From a virus, in the IMG/VR virus record IMGVR_UViG_3300030419_000485, positions 1 to 54,115 of that record: a stretch of 54,115 nucleotides of DNA. One strand, given 5' to 3'. The number at the start of each line of letters is the position of its first letter. Position 1 is the first letter of the stretch. This document shows positions 10,591 to 18,763 of the stretch, one piece after another. The notes below the pieces were generated by a model that searched no databases, was not told the DNA's origin, and saw nothing but the letters and a program-made list of their open reading frames with translations. Made by a program: the position numbers and the translations under genes.

Positions 10591-11276
10591 CAGGCTAATC
10601 CCTCCTCATGGTAATATAGAGCAATCCATGGATTGTTTCTTTTCTTCTTTAAACCAGAGGTTACTGGCCTTGTTTCTGCAAGCGATGCTGGCGGACCTTT
10701 TAGAGAATGTGGTGAAACTTGCTGTGGTTTGACATTGATATCTGGAACCTCTGGACTTGGTGTGGGTTCATGCGGTTCTGTAGCTTCACCCGGATCATCA
10801 AATGTTGAGATACCCTCGTCCGGGCTGGGTGGACCCATCTCAGAGCTTTGGGAAGGAGAGTCCTCTTTCTTTCCCCCCTCTTCATCACCAAGGAGATTTG
10901 GATAAATACCCTTCTTAGCAAGCTCCTTTCGTAGTGCATCCCAATCCACATCCCCGTTTGGATCTTTAGGAATATCTATAATACGGCCATCCGGACCCCT
11001 ACTATTATTAATTACGTCAGCAGCCGCTTTTCCTACTGCTATTTGCTGCTGTAATTTCATTTGCTTTAGCTTCATAGACACATCAACAATATTCTTAAAA
11101 GCGTCAGCAGTGGTTTTTACAGTGTTTCTCAGATTTTGATAATAATTTGCAATAGAGTTATCATACTCTGGGGCTCTCATTGAAACACCACCCTCAATAA
11201 GAGGAGGCATAACTACATCTACTACCGGAGCCATTGGTGCGTTAATAGTAAACAAATCATTGCCCATCTGAGACAT
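10590..11276 (-). CDS. Putative internal virion protein, Pro-rich C-terminus (228 aa)
   Basis: The ATG at 11276 is preferred over the GTG at 11279 because AGGAG sits eight bases before it. The N-terminal half contains a predicted helix rich in Lys/Gln/Met (residues about 45-90). Residues about 135-205 are a low-complexity Pro/Ser/Glu segment, probably disordered. The gene overlaps the end of the 339-aa gene and is coupled to the 1405-aa gene by TGATG. No family is recognised. The neighbours suggest a virion component ejected or assembled with the large proteins. Confidence 0.65.
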   Translation of the reverse strand: MSQMGNDLFTINAPMAPVVDVVMPPLIEGGVSMRAPEYDNSIANYYQNLRNTVKTTADAFKNIVDVSMKLKQMKLQQQIAVGKAAADVINNSRGPDGRIIDIPKDPNGDVDWDALRKELAKKGIYPNLLGDEEGGKKEDSPSQSSEMGPPSPDEGISTFDDPGEATEPHEPTPSPEVPDINVKPQQVSPHSLKGPPASLAETRPVTSGLKKKRNNPWIALYYHEEGLA

Positions 11277-12276
11277 CACTTATTCTCCTATGTGTTTTAT
11301 CAAATACATCAATTAATAATTCTTTATAATCCCCTAAAAGTTCTTTATAGGATTGGTATTGATCACCTCTGGATTTTATTATACTACCAATCATATTCAG
11401 TGTCAAGGCCCCTCCATCAGGAAACTGAGAATCTCTATCAATTAATGCGTTAGCAATAAATTCCTTAGGTGTAGAAGGGTCTGCCGCCCTATTGTAATCT
11501 ATATCTAGAGTTTGTTTTTCCTGTTTCCTTCGTCTCATTAGAGACATCTCATATCCATTTAAAATACTTTTCTTAGCTTGTGGACGAATATAGACCCTAT
11601 TCATTTTCAACTGTTCTATTCCAAGGTTACTTGAGGGTGGCATAGAAAATACGGGAGCATATCCTTCTGGCTGTGTTGAATCAGGTAATGATATCCTACC
11701 ATTGACAACTTTAACCCTATCAGCAATTCCCATATCTACAGTCAACATTAAATCATCTAAATGAGAATGATGAGATACATCTGTATCTAGGTCTGAAAAA
11801 TCTAATCCCGCAAAGATCTTTGTATGAACATCCACACTAGACCTTAATGCCCTATTAACATGTTTACTATCAACCGCCTGTTGTAAAACAGGAACTCTAT
11901 CTAAATATTCCCATGCATATGTCGGAAGTTGCCGAGCTTTGTTTTTTAATAAAGTCTCTTGTTCCTCAAAACTTCGACCTTGTAACTCCTTATCTAAATT
12001 ATCTAGATATTCTTTCCTAGCTCCCTCTTTTCCTAAGGGGTGTAATCTCTCTCGAGTTTCGTGATACTCGCTTGGATTAGCAGCTTCAAATTCTTGGGTA
12101 CCTACATTTCTTTCCCACAAACTAAATTTTTCATGGGGTTCAAGCATATGGTTTCTGGCTTCCCATTCTTGTGATTTACTGACAAATGATTGAGAATATA
12201 AATCATCTGCTTGGGTAGAGGGATTAGCTTCTGGGAGCAGTCCTGCCATGTTTCTTAAATCCTCATAGTTTGCCAT
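11257..12276 (-). CDS. Putative internal virion protein (339 aa)
   Basis: The start is taken at the ATG at 12276, nine bases after GGAGG. An ATG at 12282 in the same frame would be only about three bases from the SD. The upstream gene stops at 12279, so the two are tightly linked. The protein is hydrophilic, rich in Glu/Asp/Arg, with no membrane segment and no recognised family. It follows the gp14-like gene and precedes the two larger ejection-type proteins, so a structural role is likely. Function unknown. Confidence 0.65.
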   Translation of the reverse strand: MANYEDLRNMAGLLPEANPSTQADDLYSQSFVSKSQEWEARNHMLEPHEKFSLWERNVGTQEFEAANPSEYHETRERLHPLGKEGARKEYLDNLDKELQGRSFEEQETLLKNKARQLPTYAWEYLDRVPVLQQAVDSKHVNRALRSSVDVHTKIFAGLDFSDLDTDVSHHSHLDDLMLTVDMGIADRVKVVNGRISLPDSTQPEGYAPVFSMPPSSNLGIEQLKMNRVYIRPQAKKSILNGYEMSLMRRRKQEKQTLDIDYNRAADPSTPKEFIANALIDRDSQFPDGGALTLNMIGSIIKSRGDQYQSYKELLGDYKELLIDVFDKTHRRISDVSDGQ

Positions 12277-12278
12277 TA

Positions 12279-12986
12279 TCATTGCCCTCCTAAACCTTGA
12301 AGATATCCTTGAAGCGCATCAGTCTGTCCTTCTAGAGCTTTTAGCTGCTTCTCCCCTAAATGTTGCTGCATTCCGGCGGAAACACCTGTCATAGCGCCTG
12401 ATACTAAGCCGGAAATTAGAGCGTTCTGCATAATAGAAGAATCTGATTGCTGGTATAGTTGACCGGGAATAAACTTCTCTTGATCCCGATAGCCAAAATC
12501 TCTCTTGGCTAAGGTTTGTTGCATCTGTCTGTCTGCACTTACTAATGCGTTGGAGAACTGCACCTTTCGAGATGTCATTCCCCGATTCGCGGTTTCTAAA
12601 GACTGTCTCAATAATGCTTGTGCGGTTCCGCTGTTTGGGTTTACATTTCTATTTAATAAAGAAGTCTGCAAGCTATCGTTTACCTTTTGGGACTGTCGTG
12701 AAAATTGTCCAGAGGCGTTGTCAAAATTATACCGTAACCAAAATTCCTGCTCACCTTTAGCTTTTGCCGCAGCTTTGCCTATCTTAACATTCTGCATCCA
12801 CTTTGCGGCATTCGCCTTAGCAATATTTCTATTTTTAATTTGGTTATTTAACTGTCGATTGTACTCTTGTTCTTCCCACTGTGCTCTTTGTATTGCATTT
12901 TGAGCTACCTGAGACTGTCCTCCTAAAATAGACGAGAAGAGCTGACTGCCTCCCATCATCAGTCCCATTGATATTGGATCAAACAT
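12279..12986 (-). CDS. Internal virion protein B-like (T7 gp14-like)
   Basis: A 235-residue protein starting at the ATG at 12986, with AAGGAGGA eight bases upstream. The N-terminus has a hydrophobic Met/Gly-rich stretch (about residues 4-22), followed by a long Gln/Asn/Ala/Arg-rich amphipathic helix containing repeated QxxQxxN patterns. A second Gly/Ala/Met hydrophobic segment lies near residues 188-205. This architecture, two hydrophobic patches around an alpha-helical Gln-rich core, is typical of T7 gp14-type proteins. T7 gp14 is ejected first and forms the outer-membrane pore. Placement directly after the large terminase is unlike T7, where gene 14 follows gene 12. The assignment rests on composition and context. 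Confidence 0.65.
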   Translation of the reverse strand: MFDPISMGLMMGGSQLFSSILGGQSQVAQNAIQRAQWEEQEYNRQLNNQIKNRNIAKANAAKWMQNVKIGKAAAKAKGEQEFWLRYNFDNASGQFSRQSQKVNDSLQTSLLNRNVNPNSGTAQALLRQSLETANRGMTSRKVQFSNALVSADRQMQQTLAKRDFGYRDQEKFIPGQLYQQSDSSIMQNALISGLVSGAMTGVSAGMQQHLGEKQLKALEGQTDALQGYLQGLGGQ

Positions 12987-12997
12987 AAGAGTCCTCC

Positions 12998-14683
12998 TTA
13001 CCAGTAACGGGGCGTAGACCGCCACTTATTATTCACGTTTTGTCTTCTGTTTCTAGGCATGCCTTCATTTAAGGTAGCCCCAGAAACTTGGTTTCTCCAA
13101 AGCCCCATTCTTCGGTCATCATTTAGCCATGTATTAACAATAGCTGACCTCTCGGCCTGTTTGTTTTTTTCTATAATAACATCAACATCCTTTGAAAGCA
13201 TTCCCTCCCAATGATGTACCGTAGCCGCTAACACATCTACACGGTCATCCTTAGGAAGAGCACCTTTCTTATCAAAGATTCTTGTAATTTGCTTCTGGGT
13301 CTCTTCTTGACTAATAGCCTTTCGATCAAAGACTAAGCGATGAGAAGACATGACAGGTTCTAAATATTCTATGATCCTAGCTTCCTTGCGACCTGTAACT
13401 CTATAGTCTTCAATAGCTACTCGACCACATACCTCGGTTACAACCGGAGCAAGTAACTGGCAGTACATAGCATCACCGAAGTTACTTTCAACACAGATAT
13501 GGTTTACCCCATACTCATAAGCTAACTTAGCAATCTTCTTAAGGATCGGCTTTTCATACCCTCCGGGGTATCCAATCAATTCGTGAATGAATATATAACC
13601 ATTAGCGAACGACCCAACACAGACTGCTGTTTCATCCTCACCTCTACCACTAGGGTCTACATACATAACTCGTTGCATATAAGGGACATAGGTATCGGAT
13701 ACCCACATAGGTTCGTAGATCAAATCTCCCGATAATCCAAATGTTGGTACACCCTTCATTGGCTGTGACTTAGACCAGATCAGTTTCTCTGGACACACTT
13801 CGGGATTGACATCTATTACAATAAGATCAGATAAGCGAAGAGGATATTTCTCAAAGTCCGCGAGCGTGGTATCGAGCTTATAGTGCAGTGCGAAAAGTTT
13901 TGGCCCAATCTTTGCCATCCTTTCAAGAAGAACTTCTTCTGGAAATCGTTCTGGTTGTGTAGGTTTGTTAGGTTCAATGTTAAGACTCAAGATCCACTCA
14001 TCTACATCTTCCGTTTCAGCAATGTCATTCTTATCTGGCATGACTGCTGGAAACTTTGTTACTTTATACCCCACCTTTAGGTGATTATAAATTGAATCTT
14101 TAATCTGTGGAGTACCTAAGAAGATAACTCGGCCACCCACGTTCCTGATCTGTTCAAACTCAGCCACCTTATTAAGTAATTTCTCTCTAGCGTTAGCTGT
14201 CTCACAGTTGCCCTCGATCTCTACATCGTCAGCAATAACATAATCAGCATGAGAACCTGTGATCTGAGAAGAAATACCACGGGCAAAGCAAGACTTGTCC
14301 TGCCCAATCTTAGTCCTTGCTTCTACGTTGAATGCAAAGGCATTGTCCGTAGTATTATCCCCCGGACGCAGGTGTTCACAATAGGGAACAAGGTCCAGAA
14401 TCTTCCTCGTCATGCTGATAAACTCTGCTGCTTTGTTACCAGTTGCAGACACAACCATGATAGTTGCATTAGGATCGCGTAGGAGGAACCACGAGGCCAG
14501 ACAAGCCGTGATAACAGACTTTCCGAACCCGCGACCGGCTTGCAGTTGCATGTCTGTAGCGTAGTTCTGGAGCCTCTCAGCCATAGCGTACTGAGCAGCT
14601 GTTGGCTCCCCCAGACCTAGGTGCTTGAAGCAAGCCCATAGGTGATTCCGGAAGTCATCCAACATTTCTTGGGGTATCTTCAT
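12998..14683 (-). CDS. Terminase large subunit (T7 gp19-like DNA maturase B)
   Basis: A 561-residue packaging motor. The ATPase domain has a Walker A loop AGRGFGKS at 49-56, Walker B VIADD at 149-153 followed by Glu155, and the coupling motif LGTP at 189-192. The nuclease domain shows its acidic residues at Asp343 (YVDPSGRG), Glu399 (VESN) and Asp483 (RVDVLA). It translocates concatemeric DNA through the portal and cuts the genome ends. The start overlaps the stop of the 33-aa gene (ATGA), so translation is probably coupled. Length and motif order agree with T7 gp19 (586 aa). Confidence 0.95.
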   Translation of the reverse strand: MKIPQEMLDDFRNHLWACFKHLGLGEPTAAQYAMAERLQNYATDMQLQAGRGFGKSVITACLASWFLLRDPNATIMVVSATGNKAAEFISMTRKILDLVPYCEHLRPGDNTTDNAFAFNVEARTKIGQDKSCFARGISSQITGSHADYVIADDVEIEGNCETANAREKLLNKVAEFEQIRNVGGRVIFLGTPQIKDSIYNHLKVGYKVTKFPAVMPDKNDIAETEDVDEWILSLNIEPNKPTQPERFPEEVLLERMAKIGPKLFALHYKLDTTLADFEKYPLRLSDLIVIDVNPEVCPEKLIWSKSQPMKGVPTFGLSGDLIYEPMWVSDTYVPYMQRVMYVDPSGRGEDETAVCVGSFANGYIFIHELIGYPGGYEKPILKKIAKLAYEYGVNHICVESNFGDAMYCQLLAPVVTEVCGRVAIEDYRVTGRKEARIIEYLEPVMSSHRLVFDRKAISQEETQKQITRIFDKKGALPKDDRVDVLAATVHHWEGMLSKDVDVIIEKNKQAERSAIVNTWLNDDRRMGLWRNQVSGATLNEGMPRNRRQNVNNKWRSTPRYW

Positions 14684-14784
14684 CAGTACTTCTTTACTTT
14701 CTTACCCGTCTTCTTGGCATACTTCTTAGCCGCGGCCTTACCCTTAGCAGTGTATGCAAACTTCTTCTTTCCTACCTTTGGCAT
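14683..14784 (-). CDS. 33-aa lysine-rich basic peptide between terminase genes
   Basis: A 33-residue ORF with AAGGAGGC eight bases upstream. It starts within the stop of the small terminase (TAATG) and ends in the start of the large terminase (TGATG). About half the residues are Lys or Arg, with KKxAxK-type repeats and a few Ala/Gly/Tyr, resembling a histone-H1-like tail. It was probably missed by length filters. The coupling on both sides and the strong SD make it a real gene. A DNA- or RNA-binding or DNA-condensing role during packaging is a guess from composition. In T7 the equivalent gap holds gene 18.5, the membrane spanin, which this does not resemble. Confidence 0.75.
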   Translation of the reverse strand: MPKVGKKKFAYTAKGKAAAKKYAKKTGKKVKKY

Positions 14785-15002
14785 TATGAAGCCTCCTTTT
14801 TAAATGGGATAGCATCCGACATCTTCTGCTCAAGGAAGTCGAGAGAATCAGATGGGATGTCATCCAATGCTGCACGGTTATCGTTGATATAACCACGAAT
14901 AATCTGATAAAGACCCGGAGTGCATTTACTCTCGTCATCTAAATCAGCTAATAGGCTGTCAGCCAGCCGGTCATTAAGTATGTTAATCTTATCTGTCATC
15001 AT
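14784..15002 (-). CDS. Terminase small subunit (T7 gp18-like), 72 aa
   Basis: A short acidic-to-neutral helical protein. It starts at tandem ATGs at 15002/14999, with GAGGAG just upstream. The in-frame TTG at 15014 would overlap the SD and is not favoured. It ends in TAATG with the 33-aa peptide, two genes before the large terminase. Size and position match T7 gp18 (89 aa), which recognises the concatemer junction. Sequence similarity is too weak to prove by eye, so the call is mainly contextual. Confidence 0.7.
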   Translation of the reverse strand: MMTDKINILNDRLADSLLADLDDESKCTPGLYQIIRGYINDNRAALDDIPSDSLDFLEQKMSDAIPFKKEAS

Positions 15003-15010
15003 TACACTCC

Positions 15011-18000
15011 TCAAGAAATAGTACCGTCACCGACAACATCAATATCAGATGCAACTATGAATAAACAAACTATAGTAAATACCCCATTATTAAAGTCTGC
15101 AAGAGCACTGCCGTCTATGGTGGCAAACTCAACATAAACACTTCCATCATAATTACCATCTTCCATATACCCAAAGCCGCCGCTAACTTGAGCTATGACC
15201 TTCATACCACCACCAGAGATATTGCCGGGTATGTGAACAGAAGCTGATGTAAACAATATTTTGTCCAACGGCTGGCCCGGCTCGTTATCAGTGAATGTAT
15301 TAAGTCCAATCGCCGCTAAACTTATAGATCCGCCCCCATAAGATGCTGTTATAGAATCTGGCAGAGTAGCCATATCAACGTCTATTGGTGCGGTTATTAT
15401 TCTAACGTTGGATGGCATATATTCTGTGCTTCCCTCGTAGACACCATTATCATAAACTCTAACCTGAGGAACCGTCCCGGTGTCCAGATCTTTATGTGTC
15501 CCGTGATCTCCTACACTTTCGTCGGCAGTGTTTCTAGAGAAAAAGTTTCCAAAAGTTCTTACTTTTATTTTCTGGATATCTGGAGAATAATTAATTCCCG
15601 TAAGAAGCCTACTAAATCTATTACCTGAAACCCAAATCTCATAGTCCGAATCAAGGTCTAATCCTTGATCTATACTAGTGCTTCCGCACCCCTCAAGCAC
15701 GTTACTGGTAATAGATACGCCCTGTGTATCATCACCGCCCTTAACACTAATGCATCTATTAACGCTGTCAGTAATCGCACGGTTCATAATAATTACGTTT
15801 GAATTAATAATACTATCCTTTAAATCCCTAACCAGAATACCAGTTCTAGTAGTCCCGGCATCAGGGTCTGCAATGATAGTACTATCAGCATCACATACAA
15901 TACGATTTGAACTAACAATCGCCTCATTAATATGCTCAAGAAGTAATCCATTATGGGTTCCAGAAATAATATTCCCATGGCAAGTTAGCCCATTGATTTT
16001 TAATGTAGGATATCCAGCAACCTCAATAGCCGTACCATTCGTATAAAGAACATTTCTAATCGTATTATTACTAATAATAACACCATTATCTATCCCCGAT
16101 CCATTACTAGCCCCGGTAACTTCTCCTGATTTGACGCGAATTGCCCGTACACTTCTAGTAGTATCTATAATATTGTCAGAGATATTCACACTAAAGTCGG
16201 AATGTTTCGTAGCATTCCAATACTGAATAACTGCATTCGCTGAAGGATTGTCATTTTCCCCCACTGGGTACTCTGTACCGGAGTTTATAATTCTATTGTT
16301 GGTAATAACAGCACTACCCCCAAGTCCATAAACACCAAAAGATTCTCCGCCAACTATACTGTTATTACTAATGGTATATTCATCAGAATAATAGAGGCTA
16401 ATTCCGGGATAATCAGTTAGACCTGCATAGATTTCGCCGCTATCGGTATTCCACGCCTCCCGTTCTTTTACATATTCGCTTCTATTGTTTGTAAATCGGA
16501 TACCCGTATTCGGACCCCTAGCCTCGGAAAAATCTACGCTATTATCCGAAGCACCAAAGAGTGGCCGTTGGATTTTTTCGAAGTTGCAATTATCGATCAC
16601 AACCCCCGCACAACCATTTCTAATAGCAATACCGTAGCTTACTCTATACTCCATTTCATCTGGCACCCGCCTACCTTTAAAGGTGCAGTTTGTAATTCTG
16701 ACATTTTGAGACGCACTAATAAAAATAGAATACTGATTAAACCCCTCAAATGTTACATTATCAATAGAAACATTGTCTGCATATTTATTTATACCTACAC
16801 CATTAAGTACTTTGTCTGTTGTAGATTCGGTTTTTAATATTCCGTTCCTAATGTGTATATTTTTTGTAGGCTTAATTAAACTCAATCTCACATTTGGAGT
16901 GGCTTCGGTTGTATAGGCATATCTTAATGGGTTTGCTAACTCAAAAGCCCAATCATCAGATGTCTGTTCTTTGTTAGCAATTCTATTCCATTCGCCAATA
17001 TATCTGTGTTGATCACCATCATCCATATTAGGATCAAAGTACCACTTAATATCTGGAGTCCAAATCCTAAGGGAATAGTTATGCCATTCATCGCTAGAAA
17101 TTGAGGATTCCTCTAGCTTATCGTGAAGATGATTATCAATAAAGAATAGATCGCCTTTCTTAAAAGCGGTATTAGTGTGGTCCTCATCTTCATCATCATA
17201 TGTATAAGAAAATTCCTCACTTCCCACTATAGTTCCAAACAGACCCTTAGCAGTATTTGTAGATAACTCAATAGTTGATCCATTTAAATCTAAATGATTG
17301 CCCTCGTTTAGATTTAGCCCTTGAGTAACTTTATATGTTCCTCGCGGGAAAAATATTGTACCTTCTTTTCCGTTAGTTGTGTGATTTAAGGCAGCTTGAA
17401 TAGCATAAGTATCATCAGTAGTTCCATCACCCACAGCACCAAAGTCTTTTACATTAATTATATCTGCGAAATGATCATCCAGATCTCTTGCGGTTGTGCC
17501 TCCAGTAGTTATAACCTCCATTTGATTAAAAGTAGTTCCAGTAGCTACAAAATTATCAGTAGTCCAGTCTTCTACAGTTCCTGTAATAGAAGACCCAACC
17601 TTATTTTGAATAGCAGTATTTACTTCAGATTCACTAAAAACTCCATCTATATCATCTCCAGTAATAACAACAGCTCCGGTTTCCCCGTTAACGGAGATAA
17701 CCTTATCGGTCGGGGTTTGTACCAAAACCCAGTCACTTTCCAATCCTCCATCATTCTTATAGACAACATACGTAGATGGTCCTGCTGTAGTAGTAGCCCA
17801 ATCCCCTATATTAGATGTGTCAGTTTTTAAGGCAGGAAGACCTGCTAGATTTGCTGCATTTCCTAAGTAATTAGAAAAAGCTAAATCAGGGATGTTACTA
17901 CTAGGTATTTTATTATCAGAGGTTAAAACAGGGTATCGACTATCACTAGTAGTTTTAGTATAATAATTAGTAAGATTACTAACACCCTCAAGATATCTCT

Positions 18001-18754
18001 TATTTACGGCATCCTTAGTATCAATTGCATCCTTTACATTTGAAATAGCCATATCTTTAGCATCCCAATAGGTACCAGTACCGTCTTGATTATTAACCGT
18101 GAAGAACAGCCTATCGTCTACAAACTTCTCATCAATCAGGCCCTTGGCATTCAGTGGGCAGACACCCCCCGCAGTTCCAACAGAAGGATTTAAGGTACCG
18201 AAGTTATGCCAAAGAGCATAGTTCTCTTGTGCCAACCTAAAGCTTTGGTCCGTAGCTACGTTTAAGGAGGCAGCAGTTAAACGAGAGCCGGGACTAAAGT
18301 TTATACTCTTTATCGCGGAAGGGGTTTTTCTCAAGATATAAATCTTGTCAGAATCTTTAATATCCGGTAAGACATGTTCAGTAGTACCCCCACCAGTCAA
18401 GTTTTTTCTGTTCCACTTCCACCCTGTAGCGGCTGTAAACGTGACTATACCAGTATCACTTATGGTATACATAACACTTCCAGATGAAGTTTCGTTCGGA
18501 AGAGTCCAGATTTCCCACGCTTCTTCTGCTGTTATCGGCCTAGCATCATGATCCACAGTAGTAATATCCGTAAAATCAAACTGACGAATAAGGAGGATTT
18601 CATCCTGAACCGCAGTAAGGTTTTCATAACCACCAGAAGGATCGTCTACCGGCATAAAAGTTGTACCGATATCTAATGCTCTAGTGGTAGGTAGCATATC
18701 CGCCCCCGTATAAGAGGCTATTAATGTTTCTTTAGTGTTGTTGTCTAATGCCAT
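15011..18754 (-). CDS. Tail spike: T7-fibre N-terminal domain plus pectate-lyase-like beta-helix
   Basis: A 1247-residue receptor-binding protein with AGGAGG upstream of its ATG. Residues about 1-190 resemble the T7 tail-fibre N-terminal domain, including an IYILRKT strand and a GSRLTAASLN segment ending in a QSFRLAQE helix; this part would attach to the tail tube. Around residues 435-490 is the VKDFGAVGDGTTDDT entry motif of the pectate-lyase superfamily. It is followed by hundreds of residues of short Asn/Ile/Val/Gly coils typical of a right-handed parallel beta-helix (about 600-1050), then a beta-rich C-terminal domain. Such spikes usually bind and often depolymerise surface polysaccharide. 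The catalytic residues and substrate are not identifiable here. It sits between tail tubular protein B and the small terminase. Confidence 0.9.
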   Translation of the reverse strand: MALDNNTKETLIASYTGADMLPTTRALDIGTTFMPVDDPSGGYENLTAVQDEILLIRQFDFTDITTVDHDARPITAEEAWEIWTLPNETSSGSVMYTISDTGIVTFTAATGWKWNRKNLTGGGTTEHVLPDIKDSDKIYILRKTPSAIKSINFSPGSRLTAASLNVATDQSFRLAQENYALWHNFGTLNPSVGTAGGVCPLNAKGLIDEKFVDDRLFFTVNNQDGTGTYWDAKDMAISNVKDAIDTKDAVNKRYLEGVSNLTNYYTKTTSDSRYPVLTSDNKIPSSNIPDLAFSNYLGNAANLAGLPALKTDTSNIGDWATTTAGPSTYVVYKNDGGLESDWVLVQTPTDKVISVNGETGAVVITGDDIDGVFSESEVNTAIQNKVGSSITGTVEDWTTDNFVATGTTFNQMEVITTGGTTARDLDDHFADIINVKDFGAVGDGTTDDTYAIQAALNHTTNGKEGTIFFPRGTYKVTQGLNLNEGNHLDLNGSTIELSTNTAKGLFGTIVGSEEFSYTYDDEDEDHTNTAFKKGDLFFIDNHLHDKLEESSISSDEWHNYSLRIWTPDIKWYFDPNMDDGDQHRYIGEWNRIANKEQTSDDWAFELANPLRYAYTTEATPNVRLSLIKPTKNIHIRNGILKTESTTDKVLNGVGINKYADNVSIDNVTFEGFNQYSIFISASQNVRITNCTFKGRRVPDEMEYRVSYGIAIRNGCAGVVIDNCNFEKIQRPLFGASDNSVDFSEARGPNTGIRFTNNRSEYVKEREAWNTDSGEIYAGLTDYPGISLYYSDEYTISNNSIVGGESFGVYGLGGSAVITNNRIINSGTEYPVGENDNPSANAVIQYWNATKHSDFSVNISDNIIDTTRSVRAIRVKSGEVTGASNGSGIDNGVIISNNTIRNVLYTNGTAIEVAGYPTLKINGLTCHGNIISGTHNGLLLEHINEAIVSSNRIVCDADSTIIADPDAGTTRTGILVRDLKDSIINSNVIIMNRAITDSVNRCISVKGGDDTQGVSITSNVLEGCGSTSIDQGLDLDSDYEIWVSGNRFSRLLTGINYSPDIQKIKVRTFGNFFSRNTADESVGDHGTHKDLDTGTVPQVRVYDNGVYEGSTEYMPSNVRIITAPIDVDMATLPDSITASYGGGSISLAAIGLNTFTDNEPGQPLDKILFTSASVHIPGNISGGGMKVIAQVSGGFGYMEDGNYDGSVYVEFATIDGSALADFNNGVFTIVCLFIVASDIDVVGDGTIS

Positions 18755-18763
18755 AGGTGCCTC

